Source: an uncultured Fimbriimonadales bacterium
GTDB taxonomy: Bacteria; Armatimonadota; Fimbriimonadia; Fimbriimonadales; GBS-DC
DNA: 64,000 nucleotides
NCBI GenBank assembly: GCA_937992175.1
Contig: CALKLF010000012.1
Span: 30,622 to 94,621, forward strand
Direction: 5' to 3'
Position numbers and translations under genes: made by a program. The notes beneath the pieces were generated by a model. That model was not told where the DNA came from, did no database searches, and saw only the letters and a list, made by a program, of their open reading frames with translations. Positions 20,317 through 31,095 of this stretch are shown one piece after another (the first letter of the stretch is position 1; the number at the start of each line of letters is the position of its first letter).

Positions 20317-21576
20317 CTAACGGTTCCTGCGAGCGAGGGGTGTGTGGCGCGCGCCGTCTTCGGTGAGGATAAGCCAGCTGAGCAGCGCGCCAAGACTGAG
20401 CATCAGGGCGCACCCGATGAACGGCGTGCGATGGGCAGGGATTTGCACTTCAGCCAGCGTAATCGGCACATGTTCGTACAGGAATCCACCCAGCAGTGCG
20501 CCCAGGATACTGCCGATACCCTGCGCTGTGCCCGCTGCACCCAGAATTACCCCGCGCCGCGTGGGGTCTAACTCGCTCAGCTCCGCCATCCACGCGGCGA
20601 AGGTCAACACGAAGCAGGTTGCGCCCAGCCCCGCAGCGACCACCACCCACGCGATTGGCGGCTTGGACGGCGCGACCACGCTCCACAACACGCACGCCGC
20701 AAGGGTCAGACCCCAGCGAATACTGCGCGTGCGCCCTAAACGGTCTGCTAGACGCCCCAAAGGCAGGCTCAGTGAAGCGATCGCCAGCGCAGGAACCACC
20801 AGCCCGACCCCAAACAGCGTCTCGCTCACACCGAACTCGTCCATCGCATAGAGCTTGACGAGCAGCATAATCAGCCCTATGCCGAAAAACACCACGAACG
20901 CCAGTGCCAAATGCCCTGGCGCGACGCGTAGCGCGTCCAGCAGCGTGCGCAGGGAGAGTTTCTCGGCGTCGGGATTCGAACCGTCGTGGCGGGCACGTCC
21001 GTCCCTCGGGTAGAATCGCCAGGCGATGAAGGTCGCACAGGCAAACAGTACCGCCGTCAGGTAAAACGACGCCTGTTTCGCGCCCGTGAGGTCGTTCGCC
21101 AGACCGCCTGCCAGCGGACCCAGCGCGATGCCCGACATGTAGGTCATGTTCAAAAAGCTCATCGCCCAGGCGCGTTTCTGGGGAGGGACGGCGTCGCCAA
21201 TCGCGGCGTAGACCGAGGGCCAGAGCATCGCCGCGCCCAGCCCGTCAATCGCGCGCAGCGCGATAAAGTGGAGCGGATGATGCGCGACCAGCGTCGCCAC
21301 GGAGGTAAGCATCGTCAGCAGCGGTCCCAGCACAATCAGGCGACGCCGACCGAACTGGTCGCTCAGCATGCCCATCGGCGCACGGAAAATCGCCTCCGTG
21401 AGCAGGAACACCGAGCCGACCACGGTAATCGTCGACTCGCCCAATCCAATCACCTCTCGTAAATAGACGGGCATCGCCGAGATGTTAAGCGTCACATAGC
21501 CCAACTCGGCGAAGCCCGCCATCACGACCAACGCCCAGAACGCCGCGAGCGATCTCACAACGGTCAGGTGGGGCAA
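20317..21576 (-). CDS. MFS transporter
   Basis: 12-TM pattern; FRAPMGMLSDQFGRRRLIVLG; SLPLGRLADRLGRTRSIRWG. Confidence 0.9.
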   Translation of the reverse strand: MPHLTVVRSLAAFWALVVMAGFAELGYVTLNISAMPVYLREVIGLGESTITVVGSVFLLTEAIFRAPMGMLSDQFGRRRLIVLGPLLTMLTSVATLVAHHPLHFIALRAIDGLGAAMLWPSVYAAIGDAVPPQKRAWAMSFLNMTYMSGIALGPLAGGLANDLTGAKQASFYLTAVLFACATFIAWRFYPRDGRARHDGSNPDAEKLSLRTLLDALRVAPGHLALAFVVFFGIGLIMLLVKLYAMDEFGVSETLFGVGLVVPALAIASLSLPLGRLADRLGRTRSIRWGLTLAACVLWSVVAPSKPPIAWVVVAAGLGATCFVLTFAAWMAELSELDPTRRGVILGAAGTAQGIGSILGALLGGFLYEHVPITLAEVQIPAHRTPFIGCALMLSLGALLSWLILTEDGARHTPLARRNR

Positions 21577-21591
21577 AGAACCCTACAGCAA

Positions 21592-22665
21592 TTAGTCTAA
21601 CGAAGTATCAATACGCACTTCATGCCCCGTCTCGGATGATTCGTAGATTGCGTCCATAATTGCGTTCAGGTAGAAGCCGTGTTCGCCTGGGATGGGCGCG
21701 GGCTTGTTGTGGATTACGGCGTCCACGAACGCTTCAACATTCGCCTGATAGGAGTTCACATTCGCCAAGTTCGCCGGCTCCACATTGTAGAGCGTGCGGT
21801 TCTGCTCAGTGGCGATGCGCACGGGGCGATCGCTCAGCGGGTCGGCGAACACACCGCCCTTGTCGCCCAATAACAGCGTGTTGAACTCGTCGCGCTCGAT
21901 GTTGGCGCAGAAGCTGGACTCCAGCGTGACTGTCGCGCCGTTCTCAAGACGAATCAGCCCTACGGCGAAGTCCTCGACGGTGAACTTTGTGTAGTCCCAC
22001 TGCCCCATTAGTCCAACCACATCGGGGCGATTGCCAAACTTGACATAGGTCGCGCCGAACGCCGCTACAGGCTTGGGATAGCCCATCAGCCAGAGCGTGG
22101 TGTCCAGAATATGCACGCCGATATCGATGAGGGGACCGCCGCCCTGTTTTTCTTTGTCGATGAACACGCCCCAGCCCGGAATCCCGCGCCGTCGCAGCGC
22201 GTGGGCGCGCGCGTAATACACCTCGCCTAAGTTGCCTTCCTGAACGATATATTTGTGGAGAAACTGCGCTACGCCCGAGAACCGCCACTGCAACGACACA
22301 TGGAGCAGTCTGCCCGCGTGTCGGGCGGCGCGCACCATCTCGCGCGCCTCGTGGGCGTTGCGCGCCAGCGGCTTCTCACAATGCACATGTTTGCCCGCTT
22401 CCAGCGCGGCGATGGTCGCATCCTTGTGTAGAAAATTGGGCGTCGCGACCACCACAATCTGGATGTCATCGCGCTGCAACATCTCGTGGTAGTCGGTGTA
22501 AATATGCGGAATATTGAACCGCTCGGCGGCGGCGCGCGCGCCCGCCTCGTTCACATCCGCAACCGCGATTAGCTCCACCCGATCGGAAAGTTTCGCGTAG
22601 CTGGGCATGTGTTGCCCCTGTGCGATACCGCCTGCTCCGATAAATCCAATGCCTATCTTACTCAA
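21592..22665 (-). CDS. Gfo/Idh/MocA family oxidoreductase
   Basis: GIGFIGAGGIAQGQHMPSY; VVVATPNFLHKDATIAALEAGKHVHCEKPLA. Confidence 0.93.
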   Translation of the reverse strand: MSKIGIGFIGAGGIAQGQHMPSYAKLSDRVELIAVADVNEAGARAAAERFNIPHIYTDYHEMLQRDDIQIVVVATPNFLHKDATIAALEAGKHVHCEKPLARNAHEAREMVRAARHAGRLLHVSLQWRFSGVAQFLHKYIVQEGNLGEVYYARAHALRRRGIPGWGVFIDKEKQGGGPLIDIGVHILDTTLWLMGYPKPVAAFGATYVKFGNRPDVVGLMGQWDYTKFTVEDFAVGLIRLENGATVTLESSFCANIERDEFNTLLLGDKGGVFADPLSDRPVRIATEQNRTLYNVEPANLANVNSYQANVEAFVDAVIHNKPAPIPGEHGFYLNAIMDAIYESSETGHEVRIDTSLD

Positions 22666-22824
22666 GTTCGTCGCTCCTCCTTAGGTTCTACACTGCTGCG
22701 GTCAGGTCAACCGCGCTACCTCATAACCATAAAGGAGTATACCTGACGCCAACGCAGGCACACCGCGATAGCCGTTGCTGACTCATAGCAGGAATACTTG
22801 CTAAGAACAGAGAAGGATTAATCT

Positions 22825-24519
22825 ATGCGCACGGGTGTAATACTGGTGTTGGTCGTGTCCGCAGCGGTAGCGCCGTTAGGGGCACAGCGCGTGAGCGCGT
22901 CGGGCGTGCGCGCCGACGAGGGGTTCGTGTGGCAAAACGGCGTGGGTCCGACGCAGTGGCTGCGTCTGTGCGCGACAAACCTCAGCCTGCCGCCACGCAC
23001 CGTACGCTACGGTTGGGCGTCTACGGTACAGGTCGTTGAAGCGGGTCTGTTTGGGCGCGTCGCACTGCTGTGGAGCGGCTGGGAAGGCAATGGCGGCGAC
23101 CGCGCAGAATACTGGCTGAAGTGCGCTTACAAGTCGCCCCCCATTTATGAGGCGGCGCATCTGTACGACACGCTTACCGTGTGCGGCGACCGAGCTTTTC
23201 GGGCGCGCCTGTGGAACGAGCAATACTTCAGCTGGCAGCCGCGCTCGGTGGAGGTCAGCCTATTCGTCGCGAACGCGCCGCTCCCCTCGCCTGCCACCTT
23301 CCAGCAGCCGAGCTGGACGAACCTGAGCGATCTGGATCGGCTTCCGTCGCGTCCCGGAATACAGGTAGACCCGTTGCTGGACACGGAGGCGACATTAGAG
23401 TATTTCACAGGCGCGATAACGCTCCGTCGCCCGCTGATTGAAGGGCTGCAGCGCGCAGTGGGCGCGAACGCCTATCTGAGCGAGGCGCGCCCATCGCCGT
23501 TTCGCGACCGCGCGACGCTGGACGCCCTCGCCACGCTCAAGGTCGACAGCGACGCGCCCCAGACGCTCTGGAGTCGCGCCTACGGTGCCGAATGGGCGCC
23601 GCTGGACGCTACGCTCGACCAACGGCTGGGCAACGATCGACTCCACTACACACTCGATCTCGCAAACTATCCCGTTGGTGCGACGCTAACTCTGACCTAT
23701 CAGGTGAGCGTATATCGAGTGCCCTTCGACAAGTTCGGTCAGCCGATGGCCCCCCCTGCGCGTCAACCCATCGACGACCTGCGCGATGGGCAGAACCTTA
23801 ACTTCGACCTGAGGGGACTAACCTACACCTACAGTGGGGCGGTTGGCGGCGACGGAAGGGTGTCGGACGAGGAGGCACAGCCCGTGTGTCTGCCCAAAGA
23901 GGCTGGCTCGCTGAACCTCACGCTCAACCTGCGCGAGTTCATCCCCGACCTGCCGATTGACCTCGTCGTTACGCTCACGGGCGCACGCATCGACGCCGAC
24001 ACGGTACGCTGGAGTTTCGATATCTCTCCCAACCGATGTGTGAACATCGACGGCGTGAACGCGCTGGTCAAGCGCATCTGGGGACAGCTGACAGCGGCTC
24101 TGGAGGTTGTGCCCGTCTTTCTGGATGACGAGTGCCGACGCTACTACACACTGCGTCTGACGCCCGAAGGCGGCGACTCGGGCAACTGGATGAACGCCGA
24201 ACTATACGCACTGTGCTTCGAGAACCCCGCCACGCGGGTCAATGTCGCCGTGCGCAACATCGACTATGTCGCTTACGGCGGCGGGGTGTTCCTGCAGGAC
24301 GACCCGCGCCGGGTCTACTACGGCGTTGAATCGCAACTAATCGAGCTGATACGATTCGGTGATGTGAACGGCGACGGCTGTGTGGACGACCGAGACCTCA
24401 TCGGGGTTCTCTTCCACTTCGGCGCGTCCGGGATTCACCCCGCTGACCTGAACGGCGATGGGGTGGTCAACGACGCAGATTTGTTAATCACGCTGCTCGC
24501 GTTCGGGAACGGGTGCTAA
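22825..24519 (+). CDS. Secreted protein with C-terminal dockerin-like tag
   Basis: N-terminal signal; GDVNGDGCVDDRDLIGVLFHFG…GDGVVNDADLLITLLAFGNGC. Confidence 0.85.
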   Translation: MRTGVILVLVVSAAVAPLGAQRVSASGVRADEGFVWQNGVGPTQWLRLCATNLSLPPRTVRYGWASTVQVVEAGLFGRVALLWSGWEGNGGDRAEYWLKCAYKSPPIYEAAHLYDTLTVCGDRAFRARLWNEQYFSWQPRSVEVSLFVANAPLPSPATFQQPSWTNLSDLDRLPSRPGIQVDPLLDTEATLEYFTGAITLRRPLIEGLQRAVGANAYLSEARPSPFRDRATLDALATLKVDSDAPQTLWSRAYGAEWAPLDATLDQRLGNDRLHYTLDLANYPVGATLTLTYQVSVYRVPFDKFGQPMAPPARQPIDDLRDGQNLNFDLRGLTYTYSGAVGGDGRVSDEEAQPVCLPKEAGSLNLTLNLREFIPDLPIDLVVTLTGARIDADTVRWSFDISPNRCVNIDGVNALVKRIWGQLTAALEVVPVFLDDECRRYYTLRLTPEGGDSGNWMNAELYALCFENPATRVNVAVRNIDYVAYGGGVFLQDDPRRVYYGVESQLIELIRFGDVNGDGCVDDRDLIGVLFHFGASGIHPADLNGDGVVNDADLLITLLAFGNGC

Positions 24520-24529
24520 GCGCGGTGGG

Positions 24530-25618
24530 TTAAATCCGTTCGAGGCCGCACCATTCGCGCAGCACCCAATCTGCGCCGCGCTCGCGAATCATCTGTTGCA
24601 GCTGCTGCGATTCGGGGTCGCCGGGGTCGTTGTACGCCAGCGCGGCAAGGATTGCCTTACGAAACGGCGTTGGATCCTCGCCCTGTTCGACGAGTAGTCT
24701 GTACGCGCCCACCAGTCGATCGTCAGGGCGGATTTTACGCAGCGGCTCGCGCGCCACACGGGCAATCGGGTCGTCCAAATGGGGATCCTGTATCCGCGCG
24801 AGGATGTCCTGCACCGTTGAAAAGTGTTCATCGATATCGAACGGGTGCTTCTTGAGAAACGCCCTCGAGAGCGCATTTGCACCCTGCACGAACAGCGCGT
24901 AGATTTCTGGGTCTTGCAGAGCTTGCTGGATGGTCTGATAGCCTCGCTGCGCGCCTAAGTAGGCAATCAGTGCGTGCAAGCCGTTATGCAGATAGAGTTT
25001 GCGCTGCATGTAAATCTCGAACGGGCGCACGGGTTGCAGTCCGATAATCGGCGGCGGCTCGCCGAGTAGTGCGTCGGCGTCGACGGGGAGTTTACTGTAG
25101 CGATCGACGCGCACGCCGGGTGGAGCGCCGGGCAGCTCGGCGACGGCTTGACGCCCGATGATACAGCGCACCAACCCCAGTGAGTTGAGCAGGGGATGCT
25201 CATCAGGGGAGAGATGATGCAGCAGCGCGTCGCGCAGGACGGCGTCAGCGTTCACAGCGTTCTCGCCCAGCAGCAGAGGGAGCGGCTTGGGGTTCTCGGC
25301 GGCGCGACGGCGCAGCCCAGTGGCAATTAAAGGCGCAAGGCTCGGCACTATGTTCAGCCCAACGGCGGTGGAGGCGACCGCCGCGCGGGCGAAAGCGTCC
25401 GCCACAGCGTCTATGTTGGAAGCGTCAATCGCTGAGACAGGCGCAATCGTCTCGCGCCCGCCGTCTATCCATTCTATCCAGCAGAAGCGATGACGGTTAA
25501 GGCTCTCAACAACCTCAGGACGCGCTTCGACAAACACCGTTTCGAAGCCGGAGCGGGCGTATAGCTGAGCAAGGAAACCTCGCCCAATCTTGCCCGCTCC
25601 GAATTGCAGCGCCAGCAA
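24530..25618 (-). CDS. Mannitol-1-phosphate 5-dehydrogenase-like protein (TTG start proposed)
   Basis: LLALQFGAGKIGRGFLAQLYARSGFETVFVE; ENAVNADAVLRDALL; HNGLHALIAYLG. The longer ORF start (25672) would overlap the neighbouring dockerin gene. Confidence 0.8.
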   Translation of the reverse strand: MLALQFGAGKIGRGFLAQLYARSGFETVFVEARPEVVESLNRHRFCWIEWIDGGRETIAPVSAIDASNIDAVADAFARAAVASTAVGLNIVPSLAPLIATGLRRRAAENPKPLPLLLGENAVNADAVLRDALLHHLSPDEHPLLNSLGLVRCIIGRQAVAELPGAPPGVRVDRYSKLPVDADALLGEPPPIIGLQPVRPFEIYMQRKLYLHNGLHALIAYLGAQRGYQTIQQALQDPEIYALFVQGANALSRAFLKKHPFDIDEHFSTVQDILARIQDPHLDDPIARVAREPLRKIRPDDRLVGAYRLLVEQGEDPTPFRKAILAALAYNDPGDPESQQLQQMIRERGADWVLREWCGLERI

Positions 25619-25634
25619 CGCAACACCCCGTTGC

Positions 25635-26972
25635 TCAGTTGTCGCCCACCGCGCCGAAGTTGAACAGCACAATCAACAGGTCGGCATCGTCCACCAACCC
25701 GTCGCCGGTCAAGTCGACTTCGGGGTTGTTCGCGCCGAAGTTGAACAGCACTGTGAGCAAATCGGCGTCGTCGATCACATTGTCGCGGTTGAGGTCGCCA
25801 TTAACGAGGTTGAACACCAACCCCGACACATCGCTATTGAGCGAGACGCCACGCAGGATACGCCTCAGGCTGGTGGGCGCGCGCACCGCGATGTCGACCG
25901 TGCCGCCCATAATTGAGGTGTAGGTAGTGAAGTTCCCCGCGTTGTTCGTGTTGAAGGTGCGCTGGTACTGCAGATTCTGTGTGTTCGCCTGAAAGATTTG
26001 CATTTCAAACGGCACGAGCGAGAGGTTCTGGCGGTCGAAGTTCACGCGCCCTGAGATGAGGCGTCGCACTGGCGAGTAGTCGGTAATCAGCACATCGTAC
26101 CAACCGCCTGCGCGCCCGCCTTGGTAGTTGAACCCCTCTACGCGAATATAGTAGATGCCCGCTGGCAGATTGTAAAGCGCGACGCGCGAGGTGTAGGGGT
26201 TGAACGGGTCGTGCGAATCGTCGTCGTTGCTTGCCAGCGGGTTGAAATTGGCGTCGTAAACGGTCAAGATAGTGTCGGTTGCGCCGAAGGTTCGAACCGT
26301 TAGGTTGCCCTCGCCAATCTCGATGCGGTAGTGGTCAAGGTCGGTCTGTCGGTAGCGCAGGAAGGCATTAGGGATTAGCGTGAAGTCATCGGCGAGGTTG
26401 CCCACCTCCGTCGCCGTAGCGAAGGTTTCGTTCGTACCGTCCACCTCGTAAGGGTCAAAATCGCGCGCCGTGCTGCCGTCGAACACGCGCAGGGTGTATC
26501 GGAAGCGCGCCAACACGCCCGACTCGGCAATCGAGCGCACACGCAGGTAATACACGCCCGCATTCAGCGCGATAGTGATGCCCGAATCGGCATTCGTGAA
26601 CGAGGTGTCGCGGTTGCCGCGGTTGTTGTTGCCCAGCTCGTCGTCATCGTTCTCGGCAATGAGCGTCCCGCTCGCGTTGTAAAGCGTCAGCACCGAGTCG
26701 AGTGTGCAATCCACGCGAAACGAATAGGTTCCTGTCTGCGCCAGCTCCACGCGGAACCAGTCGTTGTCGCCGTCAGGGTTAATCAAACCTCGCACAACCT
26801 TCATGCGGCGCGTGTTCGTGTTGTCGACCCCCACCACGCCCAGGTCCTGAGCGGTTGCTAAAGTGTTATTTGCTTCGGTATCGATAGAAAAGTCGATGAC
26901 TAATGGTTGCGCCCTACAGAGCGCGAGCGTCAAGCCGATGCACCCGAACAGACTCGTTATCTTCCTCATCAT
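25635..26972 (-). CDS. Secreted protein with two pre-peptidase C-terminal (PPC)-like domains and a dockerin-like tag
   Basis: RVELAQTGTYSFRVDCTLDSVLTLYNASGTLIAENDDD; LTVYDANFNPLASNDDDS; GDLNRDNVIDDADLLTVLFNFG…VDDADLLIVLFNFGAVGDN. Confidence 0.85.
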   Translation of the reverse strand: MMRKITSLFGCIGLTLALCRAQPLVIDFSIDTEANNTLATAQDLGVVGVDNTNTRRMKVVRGLINPDGDNDWFRVELAQTGTYSFRVDCTLDSVLTLYNASGTLIAENDDDELGNNNRGNRDTSFTNADSGITIALNAGVYYLRVRSIAESGVLARFRYTLRVFDGSTARDFDPYEVDGTNETFATATEVGNLADDFTLIPNAFLRYRQTDLDHYRIEIGEGNLTVRTFGATDTILTVYDANFNPLASNDDDSHDPFNPYTSRVALYNLPAGIYYIRVEGFNYQGGRAGGWYDVLITDYSPVRRLISGRVNFDRQNLSLVPFEMQIFQANTQNLQYQRTFNTNNAGNFTTYTSIMGGTVDIAVRAPTSLRRILRGVSLNSDVSGLVFNLVNGDLNRDNVIDDADLLTVLFNFGANNPEVDLTGDGLVDDADLLIVLFNFGAVGDN

Positions 26973-27016
26973 CACAGGCTCCTTTCCCGCGCCCCTATTA
27001 TAGCACACTTTCGCGT

Positions 27017-27709
27017 CTAAAAGTAGCCCTTTTCGCGCAAACTGGTATAGTTTCCGTCGCCGATGATGAGGTGGTCGAGCAGTTCCACGCCGAGCAGTTC
27101 GCCCGCTTCTTTGAGTCGTCGGGTGACGGCGATATCTTCGGGGCTGGGGGTCGGGTCGCCGCTGGGGTGGTTATGTACGGCAATCCAGCACGCCGCGCCC
27201 TCGCGAATGACCACGCGGTATACCTCGCGGGGATGCACAAGGCTGCTGTCCAGCGTGCCGATGGAGATGGTCTCGGTGCGCAGCACGCGATTTTTCGTGT
27301 CGAGCATTACGGCGAGGAAGTGTTCACGCCGCTCGCCGAGTAGCTGCATGTGCATCAGTTGATACACATCTTCGGGCGAGCGGATCTGGGGGCGTTCGTG
27401 GAACTGACTCAGCGCAACGCGCCGGCCGAGTTCCATCGCCGCAGCGATTTGCGTCGCCTTCGCCAGTCCCATGCCCTTGATGTCGGCTAACTCCTGCACA
27501 CTGGCGTGCATCACGCCGCGCACGCCGCCGAACTTTTGTAACAGGTGTTGCGCCAGTTGCAGGGCAGACATCTGCGCCGTACCCGTGCGGAGCAGAATCG
27601 CGAGCAGTTCGTACTCGCGCAGGCTGGACGCCCCCCAGTGCGCCAGCTTCTCGCGGGGGCGCTCTTGGGGGGGCAGCTCGCGAATCGTCGTATAGCGCGT
27701 CGGCTCCAT
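27017..27709 (-). CDS. radC: RadC family protein (JAMM/MPN motif)
   Basis: MEPTRYTTIRELPPQERPREKL…VAVHNHPSGDPTPSPEDIAVTRRL; start at 27709, not the ORF start 28117. Confidence 0.95.
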   Translation of the reverse strand: MEPTRYTTIRELPPQERPREKLAHWGASSLREYELLAILLRTGTAQMSALQLAQHLLQKFGGVRGVMHASVQELADIKGMGLAKATQIAAAMELGRRVALSQFHERPQIRSPEDVYQLMHMQLLGERREHFLAVMLDTKNRVLRTETISIGTLDSSLVHPREVYRVVIREGAACWIAVHNHPSGDPTPSPEDIAVTRRLKEAGELLGVELLDHLIIGDGNYTSLREKGYF

Positions 27710-28218
27710 CAGAACCACCGTTTGAGGCGAGTATGCGCGAAATCGAGCAGCGAATGCACTGCGCCACCCGCTACCAACCCAATTAGCAGCGCCCACACCT
27801 CGCGCTGATAAGTAAACACCCAGTCGGTCGCGTGCAGCAGCCAGCTGTGGGGATCCACCTGCAACGCCAGCCCGACTCGCGCCAGAACCCAGTTCAGCCC
27901 GAAGATAAGCAGTAGCAGAACCCCAACGAGATATACCACGCGCAGGATGGGTCCCACGCCCAGACCATGCGAAATCCAGCTGCGGTGCGGTACGAGTTTC
28001 TGATAGGGATACCAGAGGACGCGCAGGGGACCCCACCGGCGATAGGCGCTGGAGTCGACATCGAGGTCGCTGGAGAGCCAGATTCCCGAAAAGGCGTAGC
28101 TGGCGATAGCGAGCCACGCCAGCGGGCGCGTTTCTGGGGGCAGGTACATCCCTGTCAGCGGGATTGCCCCCAGCGCCGTGCCGATGGTCACCCAGTCATG
28201 CACTTTGCCCGACGGCAT
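27709..28218 (-). CDS. DUF2227-type putative metal-binding membrane protein
   Basis: MPSGKVHDWVTIGTALGAIP…SSDLDVDS…VPHRSWISHGLGVGP. Confidence 0.8.
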   Translation of the reverse strand: MPSGKVHDWVTIGTALGAIPLTGMYLPPETRPLAWLAIASYAFSGIWLSSDLDVDSSAYRRWGPLRVLWYPYQKLVPHRSWISHGLGVGPILRVVYLVGVLLLLIFGLNWVLARVGLALQVDPHSWLLHATDWVFTYQREVWALLIGLVAGGAVHSLLDFAHTRLKRWF

Positions 28219-28219
28219 C

Positions 28220-29254
28220 TCAGGCGCGCACCGCCTCCTGCATCTTCTGGATCGCGCGCGATTCGAGCTGGCGCACGCGCTCTTTGCTCAGTCCCAGCCG
28301 CTTGCCAATCTCTTCTAAGGTGAGCGGTGGCTCGCCGCTCAGTCCATAGCGCAGGCGAATGACCGCCCGTTCGCGCTCGTTCAGACGCGCCATTAGGCTC
28401 TCCCAGTCGATGGCTTGTTCCCACTCGGCTTCCGTTTCGTCGGCGATAAGGTCGCCCAATACGGAGCCGTCGCTGTCATTGATAGGCATTTCCAGCGAGA
28501 TAGGTTTCGCGACCGCGTGCATCAGCTCGCGCACCTGTTCGGGGTTTAGTTTCGCGCGTTGCGCCACTTCGTGTACGGTCGGTTCGCGTCCCAGTTCCTG
28601 CTGGAGCAGTGCAGCGGTCTGGCGCACCTGCTGCAGCACGCGCGACATGTGCTGCGGCACGCGAATCATCGACGCCTGCTCCTGCAGGGCGCGGGAGATG
28701 GCTTGCCGGATCCACCAGGTAGCGTAGGTACTGAATCGGCTGCCACGCTTCGGGTCAAACTGCGCCACGGCGCGCATCAGCCCCAAGTTGCCTTCCTGAA
28801 TCAGGTCTATCATCGACAGCCCGCGTCCTGTGTAGTGCTTCGCCACCGAGATAACAAGTCGCAGGTTCGCCTGCACCAGCAGTTCACGGGCGCGTTCGTC
28901 GCCCTCAGCGGCGCGGACTGCCAGTTCCCGTTCCTGCTCCGCCGAGAGCAATGGCGCACGCGCCGCCTGCTGTGTCCACCACTGTACCGCGTCTTCCAGA
29001 ACTTCCTGCTCAACTTCCGCGATGAACCGTTCCGCACGCTCGGCTACGTGGCGCAGTTCGCGCTCCGACGCCTCCGACTCGTTTAGTACTCGCACCCCGT
29101 GCGACTCGATATGCTCCAGCACGCTGTCGATGGCGTCAGGGTTCAGCTCGATTTCAGGCAGGATAGTAAGCAACGCTTCGATGGCAACATAACCCGATTG
29201 TCGTCCGCTCTCGATTAAAGCTCGCAACTCATCCGACTCTAGCCAATGCTCCAT
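28220..29254 (-). CDS. rpoD: RNA polymerase primary sigma factor (SigA/RpoD-like)
   Basis: [80 protein letters not shown]. Confidence 0.95.
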   Translation of the reverse strand: MEHWLESDELRALIESGRQSGYVAIEALLTILPEIELNPDAIDSVLEHIESHGVRVLNESEASERELRHVAERAERFIAEVEQEVLEDAVQWWTQQAARAPLLSAEQERELAVRAAEGDERARELLVQANLRLVISVAKHYTGRGLSMIDLIQEGNLGLMRAVAQFDPKRGSRFSTYATWWIRQAISRALQEQASMIRVPQHMSRVLQQVRQTAALLQQELGREPTVHEVAQRAKLNPEQVRELMHAVAKPISLEMPINDSDGSVLGDLIADETEAEWEQAIDWESLMARLNERERAVIRLRYGLSGEPPLTLEEIGKRLGLSKERVRQLESRAIQKMQEAVRA

Positions 29255-29269
29255 AGGCAAGACCTCCGT

Positions 29270-31081
29270 TTAGTCTATAGATTCGACGCGGATACGCCAG
29301 TATTCCTGCAATTTTTCGGCGTTTTGGAGGTCGGCTTCATGGTGCGGAGTCGGCTGCGTAATTTCCGCGGCAAGTCGCATGCGTTTGCGTCGTAGGGCGT
29401 ACTCTTTGAGACGCAGGATGCACCCCTGCGCCCATTCGGGCGTCATCGGGGGTGATTCCTGCATCAGTAGCGCGGTCAGCAGGTCTTTGAGTGGCTCCTC
29501 CTGAATTTGCTCCAGCAGTTCTGACGGCGCGTAGTGGCTGGGCGGTTTGGGCAGGGTGCGCAGTTGATCGGCTAATAGTGCGTGCAGCGGGATTTGCCAC
29601 TCGATTTCGGGCAGATGTTCCAGCGCGACGGCGGCGGAGTCGGGGTAGAGCGCGGCGCGGAGTGTCTCGCTCTCCGCCTGAAAAATCGCTTTGGGAATGC
29701 TCAGACGCGCAGTTGGGTTCGTTTCAGGTTCGGGCGACGGCGCGGCAGGTCGATTTCGGCGCGTGCGTTGCTGGCGCTGATGCTGGCGCAACTCCTGCTG
29801 CAGCGCGTGCAACGCCGCCTGCGGGCTGGTCAGGTATGCAGGCGTCAGGGGCGTAAGCCGCTCCAGACACGCCAAACGGTCTAACTCACTCGGCAGACTC
29901 GCCGCCCAGCGCAGTCCGCGCTCTACGATTTGCGCCTTCACCGTAGGCTCCAGCTCTAGCAGATTGCGCTCGCCTGCCACATCACGAAAAATCTGCTCAA
30001 TCCCGAACAGGGCAATTGGCGTCGCAGCGTCGAGGGCGCGCTGCAGCGCGTCCGCACCCTGCGTGCGCAACAGGCTATCGGGGTCTTGCCCCCGCGGCAG
30101 GCTGACCACCAGCGCAGGGACGCCTGCTTGAAGCAACGCCTCGCCTGCCTTAAGCGCGGCGCGGACGCCCGCCGCATCGGAGTCGTACATCAGGTACACG
30201 CGATCCACGAGGCGTTTGAGGCGCGCAGTATGGTCCTCGGTAAACGCCGTGCCGAGCGTCGCCAGGCTATGTGCAAAGCCGTACTGGTGGAGCATAATCA
30301 GATCCAGATAGCCCTCCACGATAATCGCCGCGCGCTGTTTGAGTATCTCGCCGCGCGCCCTGTGCCAACCGTAGAAGGTGTTGCGCTTCTCAAAAAGGGG
30401 CGTTTCAGGGCTGTTGAGATACTTCGGTTCGTCATTGCCCATCGTGCGCGCCCCAAACGCGACTACGCGCCCCGCCGCGTCGTGAATGGGGAAAGTGATG
30501 CGGTTGCGGAAACGATCGTAGTAGCCCTCGCCGTCCTCACGCGCCTTGAGCAGTCCCGCTGTCTCCGCCTCCTGAAGGTTGAAATTGTGTTTCTGCAGGA
30601 ACTTGAGTAGATAGTCCCAGCCGTCGGGCGCGTAGCCAAGTTCGAACGCCTCGACGGTTTCGGGGGTCAAGCCGCGCTGGGCGAGGTACTGCTGCGCTGC
30701 GGGCGTGCGCTTGAGGCACTGGCGGTAGAAGAAATTCGCAGCGTAGACCAGTTTGCGCAGGCGGTCGCGCTCATCGGGCGACTCCTGGGGCAACGATTCG
30801 GCGCGCAGCTCGACTCCGGCGCGCTCGGCAAGTCGACGCATCGCTTCGCGGAACGACAGCCCCTCGATGCGCATCAGGAACGCGAAAGCGTCGCCCGACG
30901 CGCCGCAGCCGAAGCAGTGGAAACGGTTCAGCGCAGGGCTGACATGGAACGAGGGCGTCTTCTCGGAGTGGAATGGGCAGAGTCCCTTGAAGTTTTTCCC
31001 TGCCCGTTCCAGTTGCACATAGTGCGAGACCAGTTCCACCAGGTCAATTCGGTCTCGGATTTCCTCGCGCAGGTCGCGCAA
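29270..31081 (-). CDS. dnaG: DNA primase
   Basis: CPFHSEKTPSFHVSPALNRFHCFGCGASGDAFAFLM; YDSDAAGVRAALK. Confidence 0.96.
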   Translation of the reverse strand: MRDLREEIRDRIDLVELVSHYVQLERAGKNFKGLCPFHSEKTPSFHVSPALNRFHCFGCGASGDAFAFLMRIEGLSFREAMRRLAERAGVELRAESLPQESPDERDRLRKLVYAANFFYRQCLKRTPAAQQYLAQRGLTPETVEAFELGYAPDGWDYLLKFLQKHNFNLQEAETAGLLKAREDGEGYYDRFRNRITFPIHDAAGRVVAFGARTMGNDEPKYLNSPETPLFEKRNTFYGWHRARGEILKQRAAIIVEGYLDLIMLHQYGFAHSLATLGTAFTEDHTARLKRLVDRVYLMYDSDAAGVRAALKAGEALLQAGVPALVVSLPRGQDPDSLLRTQGADALQRALDAATPIALFGIEQIFRDVAGERNLLELEPTVKAQIVERGLRWAASLPSELDRLACLERLTPLTPAYLTSPQAALHALQQELRQHQRQQRTRRNRPAAPSPEPETNPTARLSIPKAIFQAESETLRAALYPDSAAVALEHLPEIEWQIPLHALLADQLRTLPKPPSHYAPSELLEQIQEEPLKDLLTALLMQESPPMTPEWAQGCILRLKEYALRRKRMRLAAEITQPTPHHEADLQNAEKLQEYWRIRVESID

Positions 31082-31095
31082 AGGGGGTCGCCTCC